The position numbers and the translations under genes are program-made. Positions 17,927 through 27,136 of a DNA stretch of 40,166 nt are shown piece by piece; the stretch's first letter is position 1, and every line of letters begins with the position of its first letter. Source of the stretch: Blautia sp. Its GTDB lineage: Bacteria > Bacillota > Clostridia > Lachnospirales > Lachnospiraceae. The stretch is taken from positions 1 through 40,166 of the forward strand of contig JAFUCO010000056.1 of assembly GCA_017459635.1 (NCBI GenBank). The letters are read 5' to 3'. The notes below the pieces were generated by a model. It was not told the origin of the DNA. It saw nothing but the letters and a program-made list of their open reading frames with translations, and made no database searches.

Positions 17927-20409
17927 ATTTAAACGAAGCATTAAAAGTTTATTTTGGTTATCCCTCTTTCAAGCCCGGACAGGAAGAGATAATGGATGCA
18001 ATAATGTCCGGAAAAGATGTGCTGGCGATCATGCCGACAGGAGCCGGAAAGTCGATCTGCTATCAGGTCCCGGCCATGCTTCTGACCGGAATTACGATCG
18101 TAATATCTCCGCTGATCTCACTTATGCAGGACCAGGTAAAGGCGCTTAACGCTGCCGGGATACACGCGGGGTATATCAATTCGTCCCTTACGGATTCTCA
18201 GATATCAAAGGTATACAGAAGTGCACTGGAAGGAGCGTATAAGATCCTGTACGTGGCGCCTGAGCGGCTTGAGAGCTATGACTTTATTGACTTCGCCGGA
18301 AGGGTCCCCATATCGATGGTTACGGTGGATGAGGCTCACTGCATTTCCCAGTGGGGGCAGGATTTCAGGCCGAGCTATCTGAAGATCGTTGATTTTATTG
18401 ACAGCCTGCCGCAGAGGCCGGTCGTGAGCGCATTCACTGCTACGGCTACAGAAGAAGTAAAAAACGACATCTCCTGTGTGCTTAAGCTCCGCTCCCCAAG
18501 GGTAGTTGTAACGGGGTTCGACCGTGAGAATCTGTATTTTGACGTCGAAGCGATCAAAAAGAAAGACGACTATGTGCTGGAATATATAAGGAAGCATCCG
18601 GATGACAGCGGAATCATTTACTGTGCAACGCGGAAGAATGTTGATGCACTGTACGACCTGCTAAGCAGCGCCGGGGTACCTGCAGCAAAGTATCATGCCG
18701 GAATGTCGAACGGAGACAGGAAAGAAAACCAGGATGATTTCATATATGACAGACTGCCGGTAATAGTTGCAACGAACGCATTTGGCATGGGCATTGACAA
18801 GTCGAATGTTCGTTTTGTCATCCATTATAATATGCCCCAGAGTATGGAGAATTATTATCAGGAAGCCGGGCGTGCGGGGAGAGACGGCGAGCCTGCACAG
18901 TGCATACTTCTGTTCTCACCGCAGGACATTATGATCAACAAATTCCTGCTGGATCATAAAGAATTCACTGATATGTCATATGAGGACATAGACCTGATAA
19001 GGCAGCGCGATGTAAGAAGGCTGCAGGTCATGGAAGGATATGCACGGACTTCCGACTGTCTTCGGAATTATATCCTGTCCTATTTTGGAGAAAAGAGGAA
19101 CGCTCCATGCGAAAACTGCGGAAACTGCCACAGGGACTTTGTTGAGACTGACATGACAAGGGAGGCAAAGCAGGTCATCAACTGTGTATGGGAAGCCAAA
19201 GGAAGATATGGACTTAACATCATCCTCGGTACGCTTCTTGGCGCCAACAGGGCAAGACTGAAGGAACTCGGCACAGTGAATTATAAGACTTATGGCGTTC
19301 TCAAAGAAACATCCGAATCTATGCTCCGAATGCTTATCAGCCAGATGATAATGGATGGTTACCTGTACCAGACTATGGAAAAGTACAGCGTGGTACGTAT
19401 AGGTAATATAGAAGCGCTTAAGAATCCGGATACCCATGTCATGGTCCGCGCTCACAAGGACAGAGAACCTGAACGAAGGGCGGCCGGACAGAGCAGAAGA
19501 AGCACCGACACGCTTACAAAAGCAGGGTATGAACTGTTTGACATCCTTCGAAAGCTCCGGCTTACTATAGCCAGGGATGAGGGACTGCCTCCCTATATAA
19601 TCTTCAATGATAAAACGCTTGTTGATATGAGCGCCAAAGTACCGCAGACAAAGGCAGCCATGCTCAATGTGTCAGGCGTTGGCGAGGCAAAATTCGAGAA
19701 ATACGGCAGCAGGTTCATTGAGGAAATAGCTGAATTTCTGAATGCTAATCCGGATTCTGTGACCAGCATTTCTGAAGCTCTGGAGACACCTGCACCGAAG
19801 GACAGGCCCGCCGGAAAACCTAAGAAGCAGAAAGCCCCATTCTGCCTCAATCTTGAAGATGGTGAAAGATTTGAATACAAAGACCTGTATCATATTTCTG
19901 AGATAAAGGACGAGCTGAACCGTATAACTACTGTGGATAATGTAAGGCATATATACGGAACGGATATATTCAGTCTTCTGACAGAACGCGGATATGTCGA
20001 GGAAAGGGTGATCAACGGCAGGCTTATGCAGGTTCATACTGAAAAGGGCATTTCAAAAGGGATTTCTGCTGTTGAAAAAACAAGCAGAACAGGCAACATA
20101 TATACTATTCTGATGTATCCGCCGGCAATCCAGAAGGAAGTCGTAGAGTATTATACCGGAATAAGGGATATGGTTCTTTCAGAAGAGGACGAAGGACAGG
20201 AAGGTGCTGAAGGAACTGCTTTTGACAGGGCCGGGTATAATCTCAGTATGAACAGACCTGTCGGAGCCGGAGCATCATGGACTGAGGAAGAGGACAGGCA
20301 GCTGGAGGAAGAGTACAGATCCGGCATGAAAATATCAGAGATAGCAAAAGCTCACAGCCGTACGAGCGGAGCGATAAGAGCCAGGCTGAGCAGGAACGGG
20401 CTGAATTAA
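17923..20409 (+). CDS. recQ: RecQ-family ATP-dependent DNA helicase with C-terminal SANT-like extension
   Basis: RecQ unwinds DNA 3'-5' in recombination and fork repair. Of 828 residues, 1-330 form the helicase core (Walker A TGAGKS at 39-44, DEAH from D136, [10 protein letters not shown] motif VI), then a zinc site around 378-401 (C...CENCGNC), a winged-helix RQC region (about 410-510) and an HRDC domain (about 526-607). After a Lys/Pro-rich linker comes an unusual tail with an unassigned wing-like part and, at 785-828, a SANT/Myb-like helix set: [20 protein letters not shown] then [19 protein letters not shown]. coli RecQ is about 610 residues, so roughly 200 extra are present. The start is a GTG overlapping the GNAT stop. 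Confidence 0.95.
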   Translation: MNLNEALKVYFGYPSFKPGQEEIMDAIMSGKDVLAIMPTGAGKSICYQVPAMLLTGITIVISPLISLMQDQVKALNAAGIHAGYINSSLTDSQISKVYRSALEGAYKILYVAPERLESYDFIDFAGRVPISMVTVDEAHCISQWGQDFRPSYLKIVDFIDSLPQRPVVSAFTATATEEVKNDISCVLKLRSPRVVVTGFDRENLYFDVEAIKKKDDYVLEYIRKHPDDSGIIYCATRKNVDALYDLLSSAGVPAAKYHAGMSNGDRKENQDDFIYDRLPVIVATNAFGMGIDKSNVRFVIHYNMPQSMENYYQEAGRAGRDGEPAQCILLFSPQDIMINKFLLDHKEFTDMSYEDIDLIRQRDVRRLQVMEGYARTSDCLRNYILSYFGEKRNAPCENCGNCHRDFVETDMTREAKQVINCVWEAKGRYGLNIILGTLLGANRARLKELGTVNYKTYGVLKETSESMLRMLISQMIMDGYLYQTMEKYSVVRIGNIEALKNPDTHVMVRAHKDREPERRAAGQSRRSTDTLTKAGYELFDILRKLRLTIARDEGLPPYIIFNDKTLVDMSAKVPQTKAAMLNVSGVGEAKFEKYGSRFIEEIAEFLNANPDSVTSISEALETPAPKDRPAGKPKKQKAPFCLNLEDGERFEYKDLYHISEIKDELNRITTVDNVRHIYGTDIFSLLTERGYVEERVINGRLMQVHTEKGISKGISAVEKTSRTGNIYTILMYPPAIQKEVVEYYTGIRDMVLSEEDEGQEGAEGTAFDRAGYNLSMNRPVGAGASWTEEEDRQLEEEYRSGMKISEIAKAHSRTSGAIRARLSRNGLN

Positions 20410-20438
20410 CCATTCATAATGATCTGACAGTGCATATT

Positions 20439-20458
20439 GCAGAGAAGTTTTTCTCTGC
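20439..20458 (+). other. Small hairpin after recQ
   Basis: GCAGAGAA and TTCTCTGC pair across a GTTT loop. No T-run follows, so terminator function is uncertain. Nothing else certain is seen in the 137-nt recQ-ABC gap. Confidence 0.4.
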
Positions 20459-20546
20459 ATGTGTAAGATACCGGGAAACCGGCACACAGCCATGCACAAA
20501 CCGGGCGCTTCAGGTTTGTAAAAGAATAGAAAGAGGAGGTGCTGCC

Positions 20547-21272
20547 TTGATATCTGTGCAGAACTTTACTAAAAGGTATGGCAATCACGATGCAGTGAAG
20601 AATATCTCATTTACGGCTAAGGATGGAGCAATTACCGGTTTCATCGGCCACAACGGAGCGGGCAAATCGACTACGATCAAAGCAATCACAGGCGTGATAA
20701 GCCCGACGGAAGGAAATATAACAATCAACGGGATCGACATCGTGAAGGATGCGCAGAAAGCGAAGTATCAGTTCGGCTATGTTTCGGACAGTCCGGACCA
20801 TTTCTTACGGCTTACCGGTATAGAGTACCTTAACTTTATGGCGGATGTTTATGACGTGCCGCAAAAAGGAAGGAGCGGGTTTATTGAGACTTACGCGAAA
20901 CGCTTTGGAATCTATGACGACCTGAACAACCGGATCCTTTCATATTCACATGGGATGCGTCAGAAGATAATGATCCTTGGGGCTCTTATCCATGATCCGT
21001 CGGTCTGGATCCTTGATGAACCGATGACCGGACTTGACCCGCAGGCGGCATTTGAACTTAAAAAGATGATGCGTGAGCACGCTGAAAAAGGCAAATCCGT
21101 CTTCTTTTCCACCCATGTACTGGAAGTGGCGGAGAAGCTGTGTGATGAGATATGCATCATCAAAAGCGGAGAGCTGTTGTATACAGGGACTCTGGAGAAA
21201 CTGAAGGAGACGCACGTGTCACAGGCGTCACTTGAAAACATCTTCATGGAACTGACTGAAACGAAAGAATGA
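20547..21272 (+). CDS. ABC transporter ATP-binding protein
   Basis: A 241-residue ATPase subunit of an ABC-2 type exporter. Motifs in order: Walker A GHNGAGKST (about 37-45), signature SYSHGMRQK, Walker B VWILDEPMTGLDP and the switch His in FFSTHVLEVAEKL. It resembles BcrA/YhaQ-like ATPases that pair with large membrane permeases. I choose the TTG at 20547 because AGGAGGTG lies 6 nt before it and the protein then starts ISVQNFTKRYG like its relatives; the longer frame from 20430 crosses a hairpin. It is followed by a small membrane protein and the permease, forming one operon. The exported substrate is unknown. Confidence 0.93.
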   Translation: MISVQNFTKRYGNHDAVKNISFTAKDGAITGFIGHNGAGKSTTIKAITGVISPTEGNITINGIDIVKDAQKAKYQFGYVSDSPDHFLRLTGIEYLNFMADVYDVPQKGRSGFIETYAKRFGIYDDLNNRILSYSHGMRQKIMILGALIHDPSVWILDEPMTGLDPQAAFELKKMMREHAEKGKSVFFSTHVLEVAEKLCDEICIIKSGELLYTGTLEKLKETHVSQASLENIFMELTETKE

Positions 21273-21291
21273 AGGAGGCAATGAAAAAGAT

Positions 21292-21621
21292 ATGGGTACA
21301 GGGTTTGATTATGGGCAGATCATATTTATCGCGATTGGTGTCTACTGTGCGATAAGAGGATTCATGATACTTGCCACAGGCAAGATCGGTGAAAAAGAGG
21401 AAGCGGCTATCAGTGCTTATTCACCTGAAGGCAGAAGAAGATACAAGCTTCTTTCGGCTGGCATAAATATAGTCGGAGGAGTGTTTATAGTTATTGTTGA
21501 TGTGCTCAAAATGATGAATATGATAGACAGAAATATCTACAGGATCCTGCTTATTGCCGCTGTTATTGTGATGCTGGCAGTTTACTTTATAGTCCGTAAT
21601 TCATGCAAGAACGTTAAATGA
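21292..21621 (+). CDS. Small three-TM membrane protein of the ABC operon
   Basis: A 109-residue protein with hydrophobic spans at about 9-28 (IIFIAIGVYCAIRGFMILAT), 55-75 (AGINIVGGVFIVIVDVLKMM) and 82-102 (NIYRILLIAAVIVMLAVYFI). It lies 19 nt after the ATPase and 4 nt before the permease. I do not recognise a family with certainty; it may be an accessory subunit of the exporter. AGGAGG at 21273-21278 is somewhat far from the ATG at 21292 (13 nt). Confidence 0.75.
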   Translation: MGTGFDYGQIIFIAIGVYCAIRGFMILATGKIGEKEEAAISAYSPEGRRRYKLLSAGINIVGGVFIVIVDVLKMMNMIDRNIYRILLIAAVIVMLAVYFIVRNSCKNVK

Positions 21622-21625
21622 GAAT

Positions 21626-23323
21626 ATGATGAAAACGACATCTACAGGAAGCTTCTCAAAAGTCAGGAAGCTTATCACGGTATTAAAAAAATGTAATGGA
21701 AAAGCGGTCATCGGGGACAGTAATTCACTGATTTCGCCGTTTATGGCAAAGATTCTGGTCTACTGCGGCGTGGTCCTTCTGACAGGCGCTCTGCTGCTGG
21801 GGTCTTACTTTGTGCAGCCATATCTGGCACCTTTCATCAGCACTGAAAGCCTGGCACAGGTGCTTATGCTGCTTCTACTGATCCTGAGCTTTGTGCTTTC
21901 GATCAAAGATATTGTGACGGTTCTCTATACATCTGATGACCTGGAACTGCTCCTTCCGATGCCTTTCTCAGCCGGACAGATTGTTATTGCAAAAGTAGCA
22001 GTCGCATCTTCGTTTCCTGTGATCCTGAGCTTTATTCTTATGAATTCCATATGCCTTGGATATGGAATCAGGGCCAAAGAAGGAGCATCGTTCATAACAG
22101 GTACTGTACTTTCGGGCATTTTGATACCGGTCTCGGGGATATCGGCGGCGGTCCTGCTTGTAGTAGTGGTTTTCCGTGTGTTCGGTTTTATCAGGAATCG
22201 TGATATCACTGTTGCACTTGGGGGAATATTTACTTTTGCACTTTCGGCTGCCTACATTTTTGTAAGCAGCAGGTTTAATGGAGATGAAACCGGCGAGAAG
22301 GCAACAGCAGCATTTAATACATTCGCGGCAGTTTCGGGGGTATTCCCCAATATCTCCTACATGTCCAGTTTTATGTTTGAAGGCAGTATCCCGGGGCTGC
22401 TTATAAGCCTGGCGGTTCCGGCAATCCTGTTTTTTCTGGCAGTGACCGCAGTCAAAGCTTTTTATTTCAGCACCGCGCTTTCAATACAGAACACCGGTAC
22501 CGGGAAGAAGGCAGTGACAAAATCACAGCTTCAAAGCGGGAAAAAGAGAAATGCCCTGAAAGCGCTGACTGTGTACGAAGCCAAAAGCTCACGGAGAAAC
22601 CCTGCATATATGATATACGGTTTTGTCATGAGCTTTGCCTGGCCGGTGCTTTTCGCCATGCCGCTTTTATTCGGAAACGATAGTTTTTTTAAAGGAGCGT
22701 CTTTTCCGCTTGGCCCCATACCGACGCTGCTTGCCTTTCTGTCATTTGCAATGACAGCATCCTGCTTTTCGTGCGGTTTCAATATTCTGCCGGGAACAGC
22801 ATTTTCGCGCGAGGGCAGCGGCTTTGAGGCTATACGGGCTTTGCCTGTAGATCTGCGTGATTATTACAGGAGCAAACGAAATTCTTCCATGCTGATCTGT
22901 TCACTTGGAAGTGTGCTGTACGTGATCATTATCGGGATCGTCAGTATTGTGATGGGGTTCATTTCCGTCGGAAACGGGTGGATGATCATTCCGGGCGCAG
23001 GTGTCAGTTTCCTTCTTAACCTTGTGTTTGTTAACCTGATGCTGCTTGGAGATTCAAAGAAACCGCGCCTTAACTGGGACAGCGAAACCGAATTTTCCAG
23101 GAAGCTCGGTGTTGTCAACCTGATCATCATTGGGCTCGGTGTGATCATGCTTATAGTATTCATGATTTCTGTGGCGATCATGCCGAAGCTGGACGGAACA
23201 GAAACAACTAAAATAATCAGCATCGTATGTGCTGCTGTGGCACTGCTGATATGTGTCCTGGCAGCGGTGATAAATAATATTTCCTGCAGGAAAGCGGCAG
23301 AGAACCTTGCAAAGATTGAATAA
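21626..23323 (+). CDS. ABC exporter permease (large ABC-2 type membrane protein)
   Basis: A 565-residue polytopic membrane protein with about 12 hydrophobic spans, beginning with a cytoplasmic stretch containing VLKKCNGK, then paired TM blocks (for example LVYCGVVLLTGALLLGSYF, FALSAAYIFV, TLLAFLSFAMTASCFSCGF) and repeated small cytosolic loops. It matches the putative ABC exporter type of Firmicutes in which one permease protein carries both halves. ATGs at 21626 and 21629 are both possible. It is co-transcribed with the ATPase at 20547. The substrate is unknown; bacteriocin or envelope-stress export is a guess from relatives. Confidence 0.85.
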   Translation: MMKTTSTGSFSKVRKLITVLKKCNGKAVIGDSNSLISPFMAKILVYCGVVLLTGALLLGSYFVQPYLAPFISTESLAQVLMLLLLILSFVLSIKDIVTVLYTSDDLELLLPMPFSAGQIVIAKVAVASSFPVILSFILMNSICLGYGIRAKEGASFITGTVLSGILIPVSGISAAVLLVVVVFRVFGFIRNRDITVALGGIFTFALSAAYIFVSSRFNGDETGEKATAAFNTFAAVSGVFPNISYMSSFMFEGSIPGLLISLAVPAILFFLAVTAVKAFYFSTALSIQNTGTGKKAVTKSQLQSGKKRNALKALTVYEAKSSRRNPAYMIYGFVMSFAWPVLFAMPLLFGNDSFFKGASFPLGPIPTLLAFLSFAMTASCFSCGFNILPGTAFSREGSGFEAIRALPVDLRDYYRSKRNSSMLICSLGSVLYVIIIGIVSIVMGFISVGNGWMIIPGAGVSFLLNLVFVNLMLLGDSKKPRLNWDSETEFSRKLGVVNLIIIGLGVIMLIVFMISVAIMPKLDGTETTKIISIVCAAVALLICVLAAVINNISCRKAAENLAKIE

Positions 23324-23354
23324 ATGTTATTAATATGCCAGCCGCAGGCAGCCG

Positions 23355-23530
23355 GGGTCTGAGCTATCCATTCGGAATCTTGCACTTACGGCTGTGAATA
23401 ACCAGATCTCATTTTTACTGTTCACGGCCTAACCGCAAGCGGTTGGGCCTGAGCCCTCCATTCGGAATCTCGCCCTTGCGGGCTTCACCGCCGCTTTGCG
23501 GCTGGATTCCTCATGAAGGGCTCAGACCCT
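23355..23530. repeat. GC-rich intergenic repeat block before tRNA-Pro
   Basis: Two direct copies of a 37-nt unit (23355-23391 and 23445-23481) share CTGAGC...TCCATTCGGAATCT. The second also pairs with GGGCTCAGACCC at 23519-23530 and with GGATTCCT before it, giving an imperfect hairpin. Short internal palindromes such as CCGCAAGCGG and CCGCTTTGCGG are included. A related tail is found again at 23997-24036. No ORF is seen. Confidence 0.7.
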
Positions 23531-23601
23531 GTAAGGAAATTTACTCTGTCCTGCTCTGCTCATGCAAGCATGGCAGAGCAGGGCAGAGTAAATTTCCTTA
23601 C
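23531..23601. repeat. 29-bp stem hairpin
   Basis: GTAAGGAAATTTACTCTG (start of 23531-23559) pairs over 29 positions with 23573-23601, broken only by one G-U pair, and the loop contains a further CATG/CATG pair around CAAG. It is followed by GGCCGTTAACAG rather than a T-run. It separates the ABC operon from the tRNA-Pro promoter. Confidence 0.85.
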
Positions 23602-23654
23602 GGCCGTTAACAGTAACATCTCATTGGAATCATTTCTTACTGACAAAAAAATCC

Positions 23655-23683
23655 TTGACTAATATCACGCAGAGTGGTATCAT
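23655..23683 (+). promoter_or_regulatory. Promoter of tRNA-Pro
   Basis: TTGACT (23655-23660), a 17-nt spacer and TATCAT (23678-23683), 39 nt before the tRNA. Confidence 0.7.
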
Positions 23684-23722
23684 ATTCTTCGCTGAATCTG
23701 TATAGAGATGATTCAGGTGATC

Positions 23723-23796
23723 CGGGGTATGGCGTAGCTTGGTAGCGCGCTCGGCTGGGGGCCGAGAGGTCGCAGGTTCAAATCCTGTTGCCCCGA
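23723..23796 (+). tRNA. tRNA-Pro (anticodon GGG)
   Basis: A 74-nt cloverleaf. Acceptor CGGGGTA pairs with TGCCCCG, the anticodon stem CTCGG/CCGAG holds the loop CTGGGGG with anticodon GGG (codon CCC/CCU), and the T-arm contains GGTTCAAATC. Discriminator base A. No CCA is encoded. Confidence 0.97.
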
Positions 23797-23892
23797 CTTT
23801 TTTGAGATATGAGGGAGTAGCCGGACATCCTTTAGCGGGTGGGTTTGAGACCGTCAGTACGATGAGGGTTCATCCGTATCAAATGAAATGGC

Positions 23893-23936
23893 AAGACTCA
23901 TACTGTGACTTAGTCATGGTATGGGTCTTTTTGTTT
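23893..23936 (+). terminator. Strong intrinsic terminator after tRNA-Pro
   Basis: AAGACTCATACTGTGAC pairs with GTCATGGTATGGGTCTT over 17 positions around a TTA loop, followed by TTTTGTTTT. It lies about 100 nt after the tRNA, so the transcript may include about 100 nt of extra RNA of unknown role (23797-23892). Confidence 0.8.
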
Positions 23937-23996
23937 TATCCTGCAGGAAAGAGACTCATCCACATTCATTCTATTTGGGATCTTGAGCCTGCGGAT

Positions 23997-24036
23997 TTCA
24001 TCGCTGCTCCGCGGCTGAATTCCTCATGAAGGCTTC
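23997..24036. repeat. Partial copy of the GC-rich repeat
   Basis: TTTCATCGCTGCTCCGCGGC and then TGAATTCCTCATGAAGGCTT resemble 23490-23520 (CGCCGCTTTGCGGCTGGATT and following). It lies about 45 nt before the next gene. Confidence 0.6.
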
Positions 24037-24082
24037 AGGCATCGGCTTGAATTATTGAATGTTTATACGGGAGGTGGTATAA

Positions 24083-24484
24083 TTGTTTTCAAAGAAAAAA
24101 AACGGAGCTGAAAAACTTGAAGAACGGATGCAGGCGCTTTCAGAGGAGGCCGGAAAGATCCTTAACAGCATTCAGAAAATGACGTCAAAGGATTTAGAGG
24201 CGGAGCTTCCAATTCTGGAGCTGCGGATGAAAAGGATCCTCAGTGCTTATGAAGCCTGTGCCGGTGAGCTTAAAATGCTTTTGAAATCTTCAGAGAAGGA
24301 TACTGAAGAGGCAGGACTGTTCCTGCAGCAGCTGCAGGAAATGGCGGAGCTTGAGATGAGCTGGATAAAGGATACGCTTCTGCATCTCAATGAGAGCAGT
24401 AAAAGCCTTGATGCTTCAGGCAGCATTGCAAAAAGCAGCCTGGAGTCGAGACTCAGGAGAGGTCTTGAACAGTCAAAGTCCTGA
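24083..24484 (+). CDS. Coiled-coil protein of unknown function
   Basis: A 133-residue, charged, nearly all-helical cytoplasmic protein without membrane segments or signal peptide. Heptad-like runs are seen from EKLEERMQALSEEAGKIL onward, and again in FLQQLQEMAELEMSWIKDTL. It starts with TTG at 24083, supported by GGGAGGTGG 5 nt upstream. Two genes downstream encode a two-TM coiled-coil protein and a VWA lipoprotein, and I infer that the three work together. I do not recognise a named family; a distant relation to the helical partners found beside TelA/XpaC-type genes is possible but unproven. Confidence 0.7.
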   Translation: MFSKKKNGAEKLEERMQALSEEAGKILNSIQKMTSKDLEAELPILELRMKRILSAYEACAGELKMLLKSSEKDTEEAGLFLQQLQEMAELEMSWIKDTLLHLNESSKSLDASGSIAKSSLESRLRRGLEQSKS

Positions 24485-24656
24485 ATTGCTTCCCTGCTGC
24501 CTCTCCTGTGACATCTCAGCAGCGCATACAGAAGGCAATCGGTTTGTGTATGCATTTCTGTCACCATTATGGTATTGATTCGTGAAGTGCCGGCCCGGGG
24601 TTCAAAACCTGTGCCTGCTGAGACGTGTATGAATTATTCATTTGAGAGGAGGAGAC

Positions 24657-25367
24657 ATGAAAAAGAAAAGAGGGTTTTTTATCACGGCGCTTGTCCTGTT
24701 TATCGCAGCGGGGGCGGGCTTCGCTGTGCTCATTCTTGAGAAGGACAACTTTGTAATATACTACGGGCTGAACGCATATCGGGCGTTAAGATCTGTATCT
24801 GCCGCTGCCGTTATCGCCCTTGGACTTTTGACTCTGACTGCGTATCTGTTTACTAACAGGAAGACGGACAGCAGCGAAGAAACACAGCCCGGAAAAGCAC
24901 CGACACTCTCCGTGAAAGAAAAACTTGACAACTCATCTCTCAGAAAGCTGCTCCTGCAGGCTTCGAAGGGAAAGTGGGCAGGCCTTTCTGAAGAGCTTGG
25001 CGTCATGATATCACAGCTTCAGCAGATGGATACCTATCAGGAACGCCTGCATACACTGCTGCAGGACAATGATATCAAGGCACTTTCCGATACGGAGGAG
25101 GTTCTGGAACAGGCAGAGCAGTCGCTGTGCCAGAATGTACGGAAGTTTATCAACTACATGAATGTGTTTGATGAGAAGGATGCGGAGGTTATCAGGACAT
25201 CAGCTGCCAAAACGATAGAGAAGAATAATGAGCAGCTGTCCCAGGTGAGGGATTTTGTTGTGGCTGTTACGGACTTTGTCAATCAGCAGGGATCGACCCG
25301 TCAGGATCCGGATCTTCTGAACACCTATAAAAACATGATTCTCGATTCACTGAAGGAGGAATTGTGA
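24657..25367 (+). CDS. Two-TM protein with cytoplasmic helical domain
   Basis: A 236-residue protein with two N-terminal hydrophobic spans (FFITALVLFIAAGAGFAVLI at about 7-26 and AAAVIALGLLTLTAYLF at about 48-64) and a long helical C-terminal part (85-236) rich in Gln/Glu/Leu. Because of the positively charged MKKKR start, both termini are probably cytoplasmic. ATG 24657 is chosen since GAGGAGG lies immediately before it. It overlaps the start of the VWA lipoprotein gene (TGATG), implying coupled translation. Function is unknown; the topology would suit a transmembrane link between the VWA lipoprotein outside and the coiled-coil protein inside. Confidence 0.75.
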   Translation: MKKKRGFFITALVLFIAAGAGFAVLILEKDNFVIYYGLNAYRALRSVSAAAVIALGLLTLTAYLFTNRKTDSSEETQPGKAPTLSVKEKLDNSSLRKLLLQASKGKWAGLSEELGVMISQLQQMDTYQERLHTLLQDNDIKALSDTEEVLEQAEQSLCQNVRKFINYMNVFDEKDAEVIRTSAAKTIEKNNEQLSQVRDFVVAVTDFVNQQGSTRQDPDLLNTYKNMILDSLKEEL

Positions 25368-27040
25368 TGAAAAAGAGATTTTTTGCTGCTGCATTAGCCG
25401 CCGTGCTGGCCTTTTCGCTGGCGGGCTGCGGTGGTTCCGAGGTGAGGACGGAGGGAGAAAAGAAGATGTCCTATGATGACGCATCTTCTGAACTGTCCTC
25501 ACTTATGAAGAAGATCAACGTTAAGACTATACAGAATCCGACTTTGGACATTTACATGTCTGAAACTTCAAAGGCGGATGCCCTGGACGATATAAGCACG
25601 TTCCCGGTCACGGTCCGCGGGAACGGGGACATAGATATTGAGGTTGCCGCGGCGACGGAGATGAGCGCGGATGCCCCTGACGACTGGATGAATGCGGTGG
25701 CAAAGGACTTTAACCGGGAAGGCTTTAAGATCAACGGGCGCACGGTTTCAGTATCGGTGAGGAAGATCACCTCTGGTGAAGCAGTTACGTATATGATCGA
25801 CGGAGGCTATGAACCGCAGGTATTTGCTCCGAGCAATTATGCCTGGGGTGACATGCTTAAGGCAAGCGGCATTGATATAATAAAGATCGCTGACAGGATA
25901 GCCGGGAACACTGCAGGCATTCTGATCCAGAAGGATGTGTATGACAAGTTTATTGAGAAATATAAAGAGGCGACTGTAGGAAATGTACTTGATGCTACTA
26001 TAAACGGGGATCTTGTTTTTGCTTATACGAACCCTTATACTTCAAGTACAGGTCTTAATATACTTACGGCGATGCTGAAGTCCTTTGACGAGGATGACCC
26101 GCTCTCGGACAATGCGGCTCAGAAGCTGATCGAGTATCAGAGGTCTTCACCGCCCGTCGCTTATACAACGGCAGTACTTCGACAGAGCGCTGCCAAGGGC
26201 GTGATCAATGCAATGGTGATGGAAGAACAGGCTTATGTAAATACTCCTGAGCTGAAGAGCTTCCAGTATATACCCGCAGGTATACGCCATGATCACCCGG
26301 TATATACTTTCGAATGGGCATCTAAGGAGGAGCAGGAGGCTGCGAAGCTTTTTACGGAGTACTGCCAGAATGAGGAAAACCAGGCACTTGCTACAGAAAA
26401 AGGCTTCAACCGCCATGATGATTATGAAGGGCAGGACCCGGGCATGACGGGCACGGATTTCCTGAACGCACAGAAGATCTGGAAACAGAACAAAAACGGC
26501 GGGAAGCCGATCGTTGCAGTTTTCGTCTCGGATATTTCCGGTTCAATGGACGGAGAGCCTTTGAATGCACTCAAACGTTCACTGATTAACGGTTCGGAAT
26601 ATATCGGATCCGAGAATTATATCGGACTTGTCAGCTATTCAAGCAGCGTTACCGTAAATCTTCCTATTAAGGAGTTCGATGCTACCCAGAGAGCGTATTT
26701 TTCAGGAGAAGTGAAGTCGCTTTCTGCAGGAGGAACCACCGCAACTTATGATGCGGTGCTTGTTGCTCTGGATATGCTGAAAAACAAAGCTGCAGAGGTT
26801 CCGGACGCAAAGCTGATGCTTTTTGTCCTGACAGACGGTGAACAGAACGAAGGGTATTCCCTGGAGAGGATCACCGGTATTGTCGGGGGTCTCGAGGTGC
26901 CGGTGTACACTATCGCGTATAATTACAGCGACAACGGGGAACTTGAAACTCTGTCCGGTATAAATGAAGCGGCCTGCATCAAGGCAGAAAGCTCTGATAT
27001 AGCTAACCAACTGAGAAATCTGTTCAATGTGCAGATATAA
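25367..27040 (+). CDS. Lipoprotein combining a substrate-binding-like domain and a VWA domain
   Basis: The 557-residue protein has a lipoprotein signal peptide with lipobox LAGC (Cys about 22), so it should be anchored on the outer face of the membrane. Residues about 75-370 resemble a type 2 periplasmic binding protein (SGEAVTYMIDGGYEPQVFAP, FAYTNPYTSSTGLN, FTEYCQNEENQALATEKGF). Residues about 385-557 form a von Willebrand A domain with an intact MIDAS: DISGS, the Thr in GGTTATYD and the Asp in LTDGEQ. VWA domains bind partner proteins through a divalent metal. ATG 25367 overlaps the upstream stop and has AGGAGGA 6 nt before. No ABC permease partner follows, so a transport role is doubtful; binding or sensing at the surface fits better. 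Confidence 0.88.
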   Translation: MKKRFFAAALAAVLAFSLAGCGGSEVRTEGEKKMSYDDASSELSSLMKKINVKTIQNPTLDIYMSETSKADALDDISTFPVTVRGNGDIDIEVAAATEMSADAPDDWMNAVAKDFNREGFKINGRTVSVSVRKITSGEAVTYMIDGGYEPQVFAPSNYAWGDMLKASGIDIIKIADRIAGNTAGILIQKDVYDKFIEKYKEATVGNVLDATINGDLVFAYTNPYTSSTGLNILTAMLKSFDEDDPLSDNAAQKLIEYQRSSPPVAYTTAVLRQSAAKGVINAMVMEEQAYVNTPELKSFQYIPAGIRHDHPVYTFEWASKEEQEAAKLFTEYCQNEENQALATEKGFNRHDDYEGQDPGMTGTDFLNAQKIWKQNKNGGKPIVAVFVSDISGSMDGEPLNALKRSLINGSEYIGSENYIGLVSYSSSVTVNLPIKEFDATQRAYFSGEVKSLSAGGTTATYDAVLVALDMLKNKAAEVPDAKLMLFVLTDGEQNEGYSLERITGIVGGLEVPVYTIAYNYSDNGELETLSGINEAACIKAESSDIANQLRNLFNVQI

Positions 27041-27089
27041 TGCTTCTGAAACGTGTAAAGAGTGAGCCTCAAAACCTGCTGAAACTTGT

Positions 27090-27117
27090 CCCGGTGGGAG
27101 ATGATCCTCCCTCCGGG
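27090..27117 (+). other. Hairpin before the glycosyltransferase gene
   Basis: CCCGG (27090-27094) with CCGGG (27113-27117) and GGGAG (27096-27100) with CTCCC (27107-27111) form a compact stem with loop ATGATC, ending 4 nt before the ribosome site. No T-run. It may affect translation or mark the end of the VWA message. Confidence 0.45.
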
Positions 27118-27136
27118 TTCAGGAAAGGAAAACCGA

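Noticed and set aside
24585-24625. GGGGTTCAAAACCTG as a tRNA T-arm
   Set aside because: No acceptor, D or anticodon stems can be drawn around it.
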